From NCBI GenBank assembly GCA_033439295.1, contig JAVTLE010000014.1, positions 310,001-374,000 on the forward strand: a stretch of 64,000 bases of DNA. Reading direction: 5' to 3'. The stretch's first letter is position 1. Each line of letters starts with the position of its first letter. Positions 53,062 to 64,000 of this stretch are shown here, one piece after another. The translations under genes were made by a program, and so were the position numbers. The notes under the pieces are model-generated. The model made no database searches. It saw only the letters and a list, made by a program, of their open reading frames with translations, and was not told the DNA's origin. The stretch is from Deuterostichococcus epilithicus. Lineage: Eukaryota > Chlorophyta > Trebouxiophyceae > Prasiolales > Stichococcaceae.

Positions 53062-54070
53062 GCGGAGTCGCAGCGAAATGCGCCGCCAGCTGGGCGAGGC
53101 GTCATGGGCGCCGCCCGGCGCTGTCGGAGCCGGCGCAGCGCCGGCGGCAGCGGGTGGAGCATCGGGTGACGCACACGCATGGAGGGGCGGCGCTGCGGAG
53201 TCCGCTGTCGAGGAAGTGAAGCACGTTACTTGGTTCAGCGTGCTCACAAAGGGGCTGTCTGCGGCCGGTGGGCGGGCGGCTGTTTGAAAGAGCGTTGCAG
53301 CTTTCTGCATGCAGGAATGAGAGTGCTGGCGTCAAACGGGGCCCGCCCTGAATGTGCCTCAAAATTACTCAAACATACCAGTTATGGCGCCTGCGGTGCC
53401 ATCACTACTGGGGACAAACACAATTGAGAATCGTCTCTTGGTCGCATTCTTCGTCAAGGAAGCTCTTGATTACACACCAGGGGGCCGCGCTGGGTCTTGG
53501 GGATGGTAGGGGACGAGAGTTGTCAGGCGTGTGTGGTAGCCGTGCAGCCAGCAAAGGTCTTCTCGTCCCGGTTTTGGGGTCGCCACTGTTTTTGGCTTCT
53601 GTTTGAGCGGCATCGGCCTCTGTGTGATCATTGCTGGGAACATATATTCACAAATGTCGCAACGATGACGTACAAAATCTCGATGTGCTCAAACTGAGGT
53701 TCCAAGTGAGGCCACATAAGGTTGTCATGTGCTGTCCTTCGAACTGCATCGCGAAGCATGCAGGTGCCCGAAAGGGAGCTGCGGCGGGTGGTGGTGTACA
53801 ACGAGCGAGGTCCTGTGACCCATCCTACAGACGGTGTGCTGTACACGCTGAGCCACTATCCATGAATCTGGCAAACTACCCGCTCTACTCGCACTGAAAC
53901 TAGCCGCCTTGGAGCCACAGAACACCCCGCACGCCTCCGCCAATGCCAGGCAGGAGTCGAGCAAGATTGCGCCCCTGCTCCACACGGGAGAGGCCGGCTT
54001 CGCCACCTATATGACGTGGGCATTCGACGACGTGACGCTGCTCCCTGCTGCTGCCCGCGCTGGCTGCTGC
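53062..54070. other. Convergent 3' region, FAP / UspA-like gene
   Basis: About 1 kb between the two stop codons. No gene recognised. Confidence 0.4.
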
Positions 54071-55843
54071 TCAGGGCAGCAGCATAATAGGGCACGGCAC
54101 AAACTCCTGCATACCGTCGGAACACGCCACGCGTCAGCGCCGCAGTGCCTGTGTATGTCACAGCCTCATGCACAGCGATGCTTGAACCCCAGCAGACCGC
54201 GCCAGCAACTGTACCGCAGCCCGCACTGCTGGGGCAGAGGAGGCACATGCCTCCAAAGCAGCGCATGTCAGTGTGCCACAGTCTGGCGCAGCTTCGGTGG
54301 CAGCAGCACACCAGGCTGCCATGGGGACTGGGGCAACATGTCATTCCTGACTGCAGTACACGCGTTCCGGCATCCAAACTGCTACGCACGGCAAGCTCTG
54401 GCATCGACGGCGTTGGCATGCACTGCCTGGGTGCAGGGCGTCCGCAGGTCGGCCTTGCCGGGTGCGCTCTAGTGCTGCAGGGTTCAGGGTCCGTGAAGTT
54501 CGTTCGGGGGCACGCACGGCGAGCAGGTTGGCGTCGACGGCTTTGGCATGCACCGCATCGGCGGAGAGGACCAAGAGGTCGGCACCGCGGGCGTCGGCCA
54601 CCTCGCCGCAGGCGGCGCTGGCGTTGGGCGGCGCCACCTGGTCCAGCACCTCAAAGTCGCGGCAGCCGCCGCCGTGCAGTTGCCTGGAGGTGCAGCCACA
54701 GCAAGGGAGTTTTGGGAGGACAACACCAGGTTGCAGCGGGGTGTCCCGTGTTGGCACCTGGCGGTCGCGGCAACCGGTGCCGCGTGCAATGCAAGCCAGC
54801 TCGATCCAGATCCAGCACCACGGAGAGCCGCCGCCGTGCTGCAGAGTGTGATGACTGACGCCGCAGGGCGTGAGCCAGACGACTCCATGCACAAAGCTGC
54901 GGAGCAGAGCGACATGCCTGCACGCCAGGCGGCTGCGCGGCCATGTTTGTGAGGAGAGGCTGTCGATGAGGTGCCTGCCAGGCAGCAGGGACTACAACTA
55001 CACGAACCAAAGCGGAACGGCACAGTGGTGCGCAAAGGGCGCCACACCGAAATTGCCTCCCTTGTGTCCCGCCGCACAGCCTCCGCTGCCGAGAATGGCT
55101 CTTCAGTTTCGGTCGGAATGAGGACAGCTTTCGCCGTGTGCCAAGCCCTACTCCGAGCTGCTGAGCGTGCAGCGAGCCTTCTGCATCAAGTTTGCTGTCC
55201 CAGGTCTGGTCCGAGGCCAGAGCTTAGGTTTCGATCGCTCTGAAGGGTTCGTGATCCGAACACTTTGGACATTGATGAGCGAGCAATGCGTGACGCAAGC
55301 TCACGGCCTTCTGAATGATGTCCTCACCTGCAGGCATGGTCGCCAACCTGGGACTCTGTAGAACGGGGCATGAAGCAAACCGCAAAAGGCAGCGGGCTCC
55401 AAGCCGCCGGCAAAGCCAGGTGTGTGGCCCCACTTTGCTCGTACGTTCCAGGTATGCGTGTGCTCATCTACGAGGCAAAACATTCGAAGGGCAGCCCGGA
55501 GACAGACACTCACTCTGTGAGGACCTTCATGCGGATGTTGGAGTCGCTGCCGTCCTGCTGCTTCTCGTCCACCAGCAGCACCGTCATGCGCCCAGCCGAC
55601 GCGCCCACCAGGCTCGCCGCCATCTGCGTCGCCTGCAGACTAAGCAACAAGCCTCGGAACCAGAGTAAAACGTGTCCATCATGCACCTAATAGTCCGCGC
55701 TAAGCGCAATTTTCTGTGCATGCTGACAAGCACTGCACGATGCTAGGCACCTGCTTGCTGCCGTCCGACATGTAGGGGTTGTTGTCCAGAATGGCCAGCA
55801 TCACATGCTTCCAGGCCGTTGCTGGCACGCGGCCGGCTTCTAC
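54071..55843 (-). CDS. UspA-like (adenine nucleotide alpha-hydrolase fold) protein, 5' end missing
   Basis: Four minus-strand exons (55843-55751, 55632-55514, 54683-54518, 54106-54071) join in phase into 137 residues. They read TAWKHVMLAILDNNPYMSDG, then SAGRMTVLLVDEKQQDGSDS, then CGEVADARGADLLVLSADAV and VDANLLAEFVPCPIMLLP. This is the order seen in the plant UspA-like proteins annotated as adenine nucleotide alpha-hydrolase-like, ending in the usual hydrophobic strand with proline. The first listed exon begins in phase 0 after an acceptor and has no ATG, so at least one upstream exon is missing from the model. The final exon is only 36 bases. Confidence 0.8.
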
Positions 55844-57142
55844 CTGCGGTACACAGTCAGCATGTCCGTCAATCAGTTAAGCGCTGACCATGGCACACGC
55901 CACGCCGTTGGCAGTCCAATCCTGTCATTGATTGTGAAAAAACAGAGGTCTAAATGCAAAGTCTGAAGCAGTGATGCCCTGAACTCGGAGCCGCTGCAGC
56001 ACATTCGACATGCACGGGTGGCAAACTTGCAAGATACGTCTGGAAATGAGGGCACGGTATCGAAAGATGTATGTCACCTCGCTACTGTTCCCCGATGCAT
56101 CCGCCCGGCAATGTAGCATGCGCTTTCGCTGCGTGCGACCTGCATTTGCGCAAGAAATCCAGCTCAGCACAGTTTCTGAAACCGCATCGCTGTGCCCGGC
56201 AGACAACATGCAAGCCGTGACCAGTCGAGCACGACAAATAGCCTTCAACCTGGTTCGAACAGCATGAAGAGCAACTCAGGATTGTCGTGCCTCATCTCGG
56301 AAGTTATTGTACCTGGCCTCGGCCGAGTGCAGGCTAGGGAGGTCGCTGCATGCGGCGTGCCAGCTGCACGACATCGGGACGCCATGCTGCACTGCTGCAT
56401 GATCTATAGGCGCTGATAGATGGTCTCGAATGTTCGTCGGACGGGGAGGGCCGCTGTCAGTAGTGGCCGCGATGGGCGCCCTCCGCGAAGCACGCCGCAA
56501 TCCTGACGGCCCCCAGAGCAATCGCGAGCCTACAGATGCGATGCATGCGTGAACATTCTAGAAGATGACGCGCAAATCGCAAAAAGTGCTTGCGTGTCGG
56601 AAGCCTTCCTTCCCCTTTCTGAGTTGAAAGGCTGCTCGCCTTTCAACCTCAACTGGAAGGCTGCCCAAGACATGCTTCCCATCACCAGCACACCTGGCGG
56701 TCCCACAGCAACCCTGCAAAAGGCATATCTGTCGGACTCGCAAGACTCGTAGCCAGTCCTCAGTGTTGCTGATGACCCACAAGGCTCACCACCCACGCGG
56801 ACACCCGCTTCGGCGGGCCACAAAACCCGGGGCAGGGTTTCACAGCACCTGTGGCATTCTCCTCCTGCGTCTCTTTCCGCACACCCACAGACGGCAATGC
56901 TGCAAAGTACAGTTGATATGTCGTGTGCGCTGATCAGCTGCTGGCTGGACCGTCGGCGAAGGCAGCTTGTATAAGCCAGCCTCCATCGAACTGCCGGGGT
57001 GGTGCCCACCCCAGAGGCACCATCAAATTCTTGGCCGCGGCGACTCTGCGCGCCTCGAGCGCCGGCAGCGCGACTATCGGCAAGCGGATTCAAAGTGGGT
57101 TGACAAGGTGCGTCTTGTCGTGGCATTCGGCTTGCGCCATTC
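55844..57142. other. Region upstream of the UspA-like gene and downstream of SUVH
   Basis: About 1.3 kb. It must hold the first exon and promoter of the UspA-like gene (minus strand) and the 3' UTR of the SUVH gene. I could not pick the missing first exon. Confidence 0.35.
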
Positions 57143-60100
57143 TCAGGCGCTGGCGGCCTGCGCCGCCGACACGCAGGAGGCGGCGCCGCAGTGGCACTGG
57201 CCCTTCAGCGTCTGCTGCACGTACTGGATGCCGTAGTCGAAGCTGCGCCCAGGCGTGCCAATCGTCATCAGGATTGATGACGGGGCAGACTTCTGGAGGG
57301 GATGCGCTGTCCTCTGCAGGGGCGCCGCAATGGTGGCAAGAGTGGCGGGGGCTGCACTGGCAGATCTGCGCTGAGTGCTCCGGCCAGAAACACCGAGGCA
57401 AGGAGCGGCCCTCGCTGGGATCGAACCTCTGCAATGCAGAGGCCCGGATGAACAGTCACAGTCATTCGTCAAGGAGATCCCGCACGTGAGCGGCGTGAAG
57501 GGTGGGATGTTAGAGTTGGCGAAGAACGCCATGTAGGGCAGGTCCTCGTCGTGGTGGCGGCTCAGCACCGGCTGCACGAACAAGTTGGGGTCGCAGCAGT
57601 GGTTGACGAAGCGGGCGACGCCGCCACAGGGACCCGCATCCACGATCCACTTCGGCAGCGGCTGGTTCCGGGGGTCGCTGCACGCGCCAGACAGCATGTA
57701 AAGCGCCCACTGCATGGCATGGTCGCGAAGCTCGAACGGCACACGAGAATTGCCGCCATGCAACTCATTGCGCAGAACACAAAGCCAGTGATGAGGCATC
57801 GACGTTTTCAGGCGCGCTTGGCAGCACAGAAAGTCCCTTGCGCCGCTGCCACACCATCCATCGCGCAAATCGCGCAGCCAACAGTGAGGCATCGGTGTCC
57901 TCAAGCGCGCTAGGGTCACACCGGAAAACCGCACACCAAGGCAGCTGCGCCCGCCGGATCGGAGGGGTCGCCACCTGTCCAGCGCGTCGTCGGGCAGCCG
58001 CCGGCCGGCGGCATCGAAGTCGGTGCGGGGGCACAGGTCTAGTAGGTAGGAGGTGGCCGCCGTGGGCATCGCCTCCGCGTCCGAGCAGACCATTACCTGA
58101 ACGCGGCACCACCAGCTTCATTTGGTCGTACTGCTACCATTCCGCAAACATGCACAGGGATGTTCCCGAGGTACGAGGTGGCCGGTGTGGGCATCGCCTC
58201 TGCCTCCGAACAGGCTACGACCTTCGCAATGCCTCAGCGCCTTGATTGAGCAAATGATCACTGTCGAACACGAGCATGCAAACACCAGGTGCATTCCTGC
58301 AACGATGTGACACACAGCCCTTCCCTGGGCCTGCATGGGCGCATTCGAGCAGAACGGTCCAGCATGGCCCTCGACAAGCCGCCGATGCTGTGAGGGTTTG
58401 CCATCCGTCCTCTGGGGTCACCACTGTTCTCTGGTGCGCTTTGCACCCTGAGCGCCGCTCGGACCTCACCGTGCCGTAGTAGATGGCCACGAATGCGCCC
58501 GAGGGAATAGTGTCCCAGGAGGTGAGGCCCCAGCCGCAGTGCCGTGTGTGCTCCAGCTGCAGCCGGAAGCGCAACCCCTGCGGCCGAGCGCCACACACGT
58601 TGAGCCCAGCCGGCTTGCCTGTCCTTGCACCTGCCATGAGTTCCGGGAGCCGCACGGAGCAGCTGTGTGCAGGAACCAGCAGGCGGGCGATCGGTTGACG
58701 GTCGGGTGCCTACAGCGGGCACCTGCTGCGAGAGGCGCTGGGGGCAGCCGCCGCCATCCGGGCAGGCTGTGTTCCAGGGGCCGCACTCGTACACGATGCG
58801 CTGGCAGTCCACCAGCGTCGGCGGCTTGTTGCCTGCGGGGCAGGGGCAGGAAAGGCGCCAGCTGAGGTGCTTCGCGCGTGCAGGAACAAACCCATCTGTT
58901 GGGTTGTTGGATCCCCGTCGCGCCCGCGTCGGCTTTGCACGGGAGGGCTGCGCAGGAGCGCTGCTGTGCGGGAGGGCGGTCGCCCCACGAGCGGGTGATC
59001 GCAGTGTTAATTTGGGCACCAGCGGGCGGCCTGCGCCATTGTCAAGGTGTCAGGGGAACAGCGGGACATGCGCAAGGAGGGAGCCGGACGCGGGCGCACC
59101 CTTGTTGGGCATGTAGGGCAGTTTGCCGCGGTTGAGCACCTTGAGCCAGGCGTGTGGGTCCTTGCCGCGGTACTGCGCGGGCACCACAGGCGCCGGCGGC
59201 CTGCGAGCCATCAGAACGCCTGTCAGCTGCCTCTTTCGGCCAGGGTGTGCCATGGCAGCTGGCTCTGCCACAAATCGTGCACAGCCTGCCCCACTTGACC
59301 ATCACGGCAGACGCTCGAGTGCGTGGATGTCGCCGCAAAGGCTGCCCTGCCACAGCGCGGTGCCCTGCTTGCGGGACGCGCACCAGCTGACGCCGGGAGG
59401 CAGCTCCATGTCCGTGATGTACCGCGCTGTTGGCCGCCACTGTTGCCTGCGGGTGATGGGAGAGCAGATATCGGTTTGGAAGCCGGCATGCATCAACACA
59501 CGACATCAAGTTGCGCGCTTAATGGCGGCAGCCGCTCAGGAGCAGCAACATGGCACCCTTTGCACGCAGCATCACACAATCCGGGCATCACGGTGGCAGC
59601 TCCGGCATCACGGACGAGCTTTGACGCGTCACAATCGAGGCACGAGCCAGCACGATGCGCAGCGGCAGCACTCACGGGCGGGGGTGTGCGGCAACGCCGC
59701 GGCACTGCGCCTGCGACGGCATGCGCGCCAGGTCGGAGCACGGCGGCGGCTGGTGGTCCACCTCGTTGCACGCTGGCACCTGCGATGAACCCATAGAGTA
59801 TTCAGTACTGTGGAATACAGAGTCTACAGTAAGATCAGCGTGTGGGATGTGATGTGCGACGTGCACAGAGCCCAGCCGGCAGGGATGCTGCGGAGGAGGT
59901 GTACAGAAAGATTGGTGCTGCGTTCGTGCCAGCAGGGTGCGTGCAGGCACCACGAGGGTGCTCTTCGGCACATGCAAGGCACCACCGGGGGTTTCTCAAG
60001 CCGGCCAAAGGAATGCAAGCATCCCTTGCGCATGCTCGCGCCACCCCCGGTGATGCCTGAGCAAACATGTGCGGCGTTCCTGCTGACACAAAATCGGCAG

Positions 60101-63100
60101 CTGAGGCGTGTTTGGTTTGTGAGGTGTGGAGGCGCACCGGGATCCTCTCCAGGCCGCCAGAGATGTCGGTGTCGATAATGCCGGGGCGGCTGAGTGCGCT
60201 GAGGTTGCGCGGCGCGCTGCCGCCGCCGAACTGCACCGCCCGGGTCAGCAGCGGCCCCTGCATCGCAGATCAGGAGGCTGTCGCTGCAGAGGACAGACCA
60301 CCGTTGATGATGGTGCCTCGTTCCGCTGGACAGCACTTGGGACCGACACCAAAAAGGCAGCCCAGGATGGAGTCGCAAGCTTGCGACACATCATGCATAA
60401 CAGCAGCTCACTGGCAGGCACTCGAAGGGAGAGGGCAAGAGACACGACTGGCTCACACAAGAGGAACGCCAAGCTGCAACTTCTGTCACACACAAGAGGA
60501 ACGCCAAGATGCAACTTTTCCTACCTGGCCAGGCCGCCGTCGTAGGAGGTACTTGAGGACGCTGAAGCCTTCCTTGCCCTTTTCTTGCGTGTACTTGACC
60601 TGGCGGCAAACAATGTTGCAGGCTGACGCCACTGGTCTTACTTGAAGCCCGCTGAATTCATTGCAGCTGCCCAGGACGCTTGCAAGCCAGCAGCCGCAAG
60701 GATCGGGCAGAAACACACTGGCAGCGCCTGACGCCAGCCGGTGTTCCAGACTCCCAGGTTCGCCTGGAAAGCAGGTGGGGCAGCGGTGCCAGTGGTCTAC
60801 TATGAGTGAGTAGCGCTCGCCATCAGCTATCGCATTGGACCCTGGGCGTCATTGCTGGCAGCAGCCCCCTAGCACCTTGCGACCTTGCCGCGATTGACAG
60901 CGGCACTTCCCCCCAAAGTCTGTCGTGTGCCAGGGCACCTGAGCTCGACCACTAGGTTTGTTTCCCCACAAAACCGCAACATGACTGATACTAGTGTGCG
61001 ATGCAGGGCGCCGCAGCCGCACCACGTCGTAGAGGCCATCGTACACGAACACGTGGCCGTACATGGTGTCCTTGTCCGCGTTGTTGCGGGTCACGCGCAC
61101 CGGGATGCCCAGCCGCATGTTGCCTACCTGCACCAGTTTTTATTTTTATTACCTGTTACATTATCGCCAGGAATGGTTTTCATTTTCTTAGTGAGGGGAC
61201 AGTGTCTATATCATCAACATTACTATCAGTATCATAATCCATTGAAGAATAGGGGAAGAAATGCTGGAGGTGCTGCTGACAAGAGGACGTGGAGCAGGAC
61301 AAGCATCATCGGGACAACCCAGGCGAGCGAGGGTCGCCGCCAGCAGCGCTTCGGCCGTGCTCGGTGTCGGGGTGGGGTGCACTGCTTCAATATGGATTGC
61401 GCGGTGGGTGTCACGAGCACTGTGGCTGAACCTGGTGGCTGGAGGCTTGGGGGCCTTGTGCGCTAGCCTCCAGGCACACGTTCCACACGGTGCTCGTGCG
61501 ACATGCAACCCATGTGACGCACACAGCCCATCTCCAGCCAGACGGGCATGAAGCCATGATCAGCCAGCGGCGCAGGGCTGCACAGGCTGCTGGGGCATGC
61601 ACTGCGGGCAGCAGCTGCGGTGCTGACTGGCATGGCCGGTGACTTGCGAATGCCCTGTACGCCCTCACGCCACAGGAGCAAACCGAAGCAGAAGGGGGAG
61701 GGCTGCAGGGTTCAGGGTTCAGGGTTTGAAGGGGTGTGCTACGCACCAATGCCAGGTTGCCGAACTTGAGGATCTGGTCCGCGACCTGGTTCTTCTTGCC
61801 CAGCAGGTCGTTGGCGCCCTGGCCTGCGGGTGCAGGTTGGGAATTTGTTTGAACAGCCAGCAAGCAGGCGCTGCATGAGACTGTAACCCTCCTCAGCCAC
61901 CCTATACCCAATCTCGGGCGTGCCATGGCGCCAGTCGCTGGGCAAGGCTGTGTAGCCAGTGTTCAGCCGGCAGACGGCAGGTGTGTGGGGCCCTTTGTCG
62001 AGCTGCGGCGCAGCCGCTCGAGTGGGCCGCTTGTCGGCGCGGGCGGCTGGCCCTGAGTGCTCAATCGTGCTGTGAGGGACATGCATCCACAGTGCTGTCT
62101 CACAACATGTCTGCTGGAGCCGAGAAGGATGATCAACGTCCCACGGCTCGTCGCCGCGGTTGTGGTTGTCGCAGCACCCCGCCACCATGACGCTTGCGGC
62201 TGTCAGACGCCACATGATTGTGTGATATGAAACTTGTACCTCAAAAAGGCGCACCGGTGTACCACAGCTCGTTGCCGCGGTCGTGGTTGTCGGCGTAGCA
62301 GCCGGACACCATGACAGAAGTCGCGAAGGACACGTCGCGCGCCAGGCGGAACAGCTCCTTGCTGGCGCCGCTGACAAAGTCGATGCCCGCCAGCGGCGGG
62401 AAGTGCAGATTGCAGCACGCAATCTCCGCGCGCGTGTAGAACCTGCGGCGGAGAGCAGTCGGCTTCGAGACACGTCTGCGGCCGGGCTCGGGCTTCGACT
62501 GCGAGGCACTGCACAGCAGAAACAAGCGGCACCCAGTGCTGTCCGCTCCCAGACCGCTACCAGGCCCGCCGCAGCGCCTCGCATCCCAGGGAGAAACAAC
62601 GGCAACATCCCCTGAGGAACGGAGAACCCTCACTTGCCCGCCACGGCGACGCCGGGGAAGTGGCCGACCACCTTGCCGACCGTCAGCGCCAGGCCCGCCT
62701 CCTTCATCATGGTCTGGGCCACGCGGTCCGGCCGCTGGCTCATGGCCTTGCCGTCGGAGTGCTTTTTGTCCTTGCAGCGCGCCGCCTCGCTCTCCTGCGC
62801 CTGCGGAGGCACGAGAGACAAGCGGATGTGACGCACAGCACCACGCAGCAACACAGCAGCATCGCAGCACGGCTTGTCGTCGGGGTGCTTCTCGTCCCTG
62901 CAGCGCGCCGCCCCGCTCTCCTGCGCCTGCAGCGGCACAGACACAAGCAACTGCGCCGCACGGCACCGCAACATGGCCTGTCGTCGCGGTGCCCCTTGTC
63001 CCTGCAGCGGCGACCAGCCCTCACGCGCCTGCGCCGACCAGAGGAGGCGACGCGGCCGGAATTCCGACAGCAGGAATGCAGCGTTCCAAGGACTTGTCAT

Positions 63101-63731
63101 CACAGAGCCTTGGGATATTGTCAGAGGTGTGAACTTCCTGTTGTCGGAACCGAGCGCTTATCGTCCTTGCAGCGCCCCGCCTTTGCTCTGCTGCGCCCGC
63201 CGTGGCACAGACGCCAGGCATGTTGACATCGTGACATGGCCTGCCGCATGTGTCACACTTGTGCTACACAGTGCCCCGAAGTTCCCTGCTGTCTGGCTGT
63301 GGCTCCGGGCAGCTGGCCTGTAGTGCGCCCTCTCTGCAGCCCGCACGTTGAACTGCCCTCTCCAGAATGCGGATGCCGCCGGCAGCACCAGCACGATGGA
63401 TGCATGATGAGTCTGCAGGGTTGGCACAAGGTCTTCGATGTGGGCTTCCTGGGAGGACGGCGCACCTGGCGGTACACTGTTCTTCGTCGTTGCGCCGGCG
63501 CTCATGCACCGCGCCCACTTTGGAGGGCGGCAGCACGACAATAATGGTTTTCAGGGTTTAGGAGGAAGGTTTCAGGTTTAGGAGTCTGATTGAACACACC
63601 AGCCGGTACTTGTTGTAGTAGTTGCGCTGGCACTCGTGCAGCGCATCCACCTTGGTGGGCGCCAGGTCCTGCTGCAGGTTGACCGGCAGGCCGCAGGCGC
63701 GCCACGGCTCGGCGCCGGGCGTATACACTGT
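57143..63731 (-). CDS. SUVH-type histone H3K9 methyltransferase (SRA, pre-SET, SET, post-SET), 5' partial
   Basis: Fifteen minus-strand exons join in phase to 612 residues: 63731-63600, 62800-62634, 62442-62255, 61823-61747, 61127-61026, 60599-60525, 60257-60138, 59779-59676, 59446-59306, 59200-59100, 58832-58723, 58577-58470, 58096-57975, 57677-57486, 57242-57143. SRA domain: GHFPGVAVAGKFYTRAEI, HFPPLAGIDF, QGANDLLGKKNQVADQ and YGHVFVYDGLYD. Pre-SET: IIDTDISGGLERIP, YECGPWNTACP. SET: CGWGLTSWDTIPSG, FVNHCCDPNLFVQPV and the FDYG tyrosine. Post-SET: CHCGAASC. SRA-SET proteins bind methylated CpG/CHH DNA and methylate H3K9, linking DNA methylation to silencing. The first listed exon has no ATG and begins after an acceptor; further 5' exons may lie beyond 64000. 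The 62801-63599 intron holds tandem copies of exon 2's start. Confidence 0.92.
57771..57914. repeat. Intronic tandem duplication in the SUVH gene
   Basis: 57771-57821 and 57872-57914 share cgcag, (gt)gaggcatcg and caggcgcgct-like blocks with a roughly 100-base period, within the intron 57678-57974. Confidence 0.6.
58045..58215. repeat. Echo of the start of SUVH exon 58096-57975
   Basis: 58045-58090 lies in the exon; 58170-58215 lies in the intron just upstream on the minus strand. They match at about 39 of 46 bases. The copy still reads in frame as SEAEAMPTPATSYLG, against SDAEAMPTAATSYLL in the exon. Confidence 0.82.
60454..60520. repeat. Tandem pair with 35-bp period after SUVH exon 60599-60525
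   Basis: 60454-60486 and 60489-60520 share cacacaagaggaacgccaag and a following tgcaactt, with one or two differences. They lie in the intron directly next to the donor of the preceding exon. Confidence 0.8.
61706..61733. repeat. TTTAGGG-like tract (gttcaggg units) in SUVH intron
   Basis: Three imperfect heptamer units (cagggtt cagggtt cagggttt). Similar fragments lie in the introns at 63550-63583, 2173-2192 and 51546-51561. Confidence 0.6.
62752..63213. repeat. Four tandem degenerate copies of a SUVH exon start
   Basis: The start of exon 62800-62634 (minus strand: acceptor then AQESEAARCKDKKHSDGKA) recurs upstream at about 62878-62930, 62980-63033 and 63154-63213. Copies 2 and 3 keep an AG acceptor, 126 and 102 bases apart, both multiples of three. 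The minus-strand frame is open from copy 3 to the exon (copy 2 reads AQESGAARCRDEKHPDDKP). Copy 4 is more diverged. Confidence 0.85.
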
Positions 63732-64000
63732 CTGCGCACGACAGCACGGAGCGCGGGTGTGGATGTTTAGAGATGTTCAGGGAAGAAACGTGTGTATCAT
63801 CCGGACGATGCAGCGTGCATGCAGCAGCTAGGAATATGGTGGGGCTGACAGCCTCACAGAGCTGGGGCCTGCAGGCTTCGGCATCATCGACTGCCTGATA
63901 TGCCTGGAAGGAGGTGGCAAGGCAGCGGGTTGGCCGAGGCAAATTGCTGTGCAGTTCCGGACTGGGTTGTCAGCTCCTAGTTTCCCAGCTGTTCGTAGCA
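63732..64000. other. Presumed SUVH intron or 5' region
   Basis: Upstream (minus strand) of the first recognised SUVH exon. No clear exon with an ATG could be chosen before the window ends. Confidence 0.3.

Noticed and set aside
62634-62640. Possible GC donor (G|GCAAGT) at the end of a SUVH exon
   Set aside because: The phase of the next exon fits the overlapping canonical donor (GGCAA|GTGAGG) instead, giving VAGKFYTRAE.

Overview
The window looks like nuclear DNA of a green alga, most likely a trebouxiophyte (Chlorella/Coccomyxa type). It is GC-rich with long GC-biased shadow reading frames. Genes are cut into many short exons, and a chloroplast-type fatty acid photodecarboxylase, an HPPD, a caleosin and an SRA-SET histone methyltransferase are present. 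Coordinates below come from hand-tracing exon frames and splice phases. Twelve gene models were traced this way, with 109 introns in all; ten of the twelve are traced from start to stop.

Layout. 3-182: 3' end of an unidentified gene (+). 600-2797: caleosin (+). 3687-8390: a protein with a Cdc48/NSF-like N-terminal region, a BTB/SKP1-like region and a cytochrome b5 domain (+). 8828-9824: SmD1 (-). 10325-14818: 4-hydroxyphenylpyruvate dioxygenase (+). 16406-22606: TPR plus NudC-type CS-domain protein (+). 23591-26326: P-loop ATPase, partly resolved (+). 28558-29905: F-box/LRR protein (+). 30612-34723: lariat debranching enzyme DBR1 (-). 35983-40611: ribosome biogenesis factor RPF2 (+). 42439-46103: five-bladed propeller protein of the arabinanase/levansucrase/invertase fold (-). 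46596-53061: fatty acid photodecarboxylase (+). 54071-55843: UspA-like protein (-). 57143-63731: SUVH-type H3K9 methyltransferase, 5' end not resolved (-).

How the genes relate. They are mostly unrelated nuclear housekeeping genes, but there are themes: lipid metabolism (caleosin, photodecarboxylase), plastid tocopherol/plastoquinone precursors (HPPD) and RNA processing (SmD1, DBR1, RPF2). Three gene pairs are divergent (SmD1/HPPD, DBR1/RPF2, propeller/photodecarboxylase), two of them separated by only about 0.5 kb.

The most interesting signal is in gene architecture rather than in a novel gene cluster. First, introns repeatedly carry decayed tandem copies ('echoes') of the edge of a neighbouring exon; the best cases are in RPF2, the photodecarboxylase, the SUVH gene and DBR1. 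Second, nine of the 109 traced introns need a GC-AG splice pair to keep frame. Third, degenerate TTTAGGG-like tracts sit inside several introns. Together these fit intron gain and growth by local tandem duplication and break repair. No CRISPR array, rRNA, tRNA or recognisable transposon was seen.
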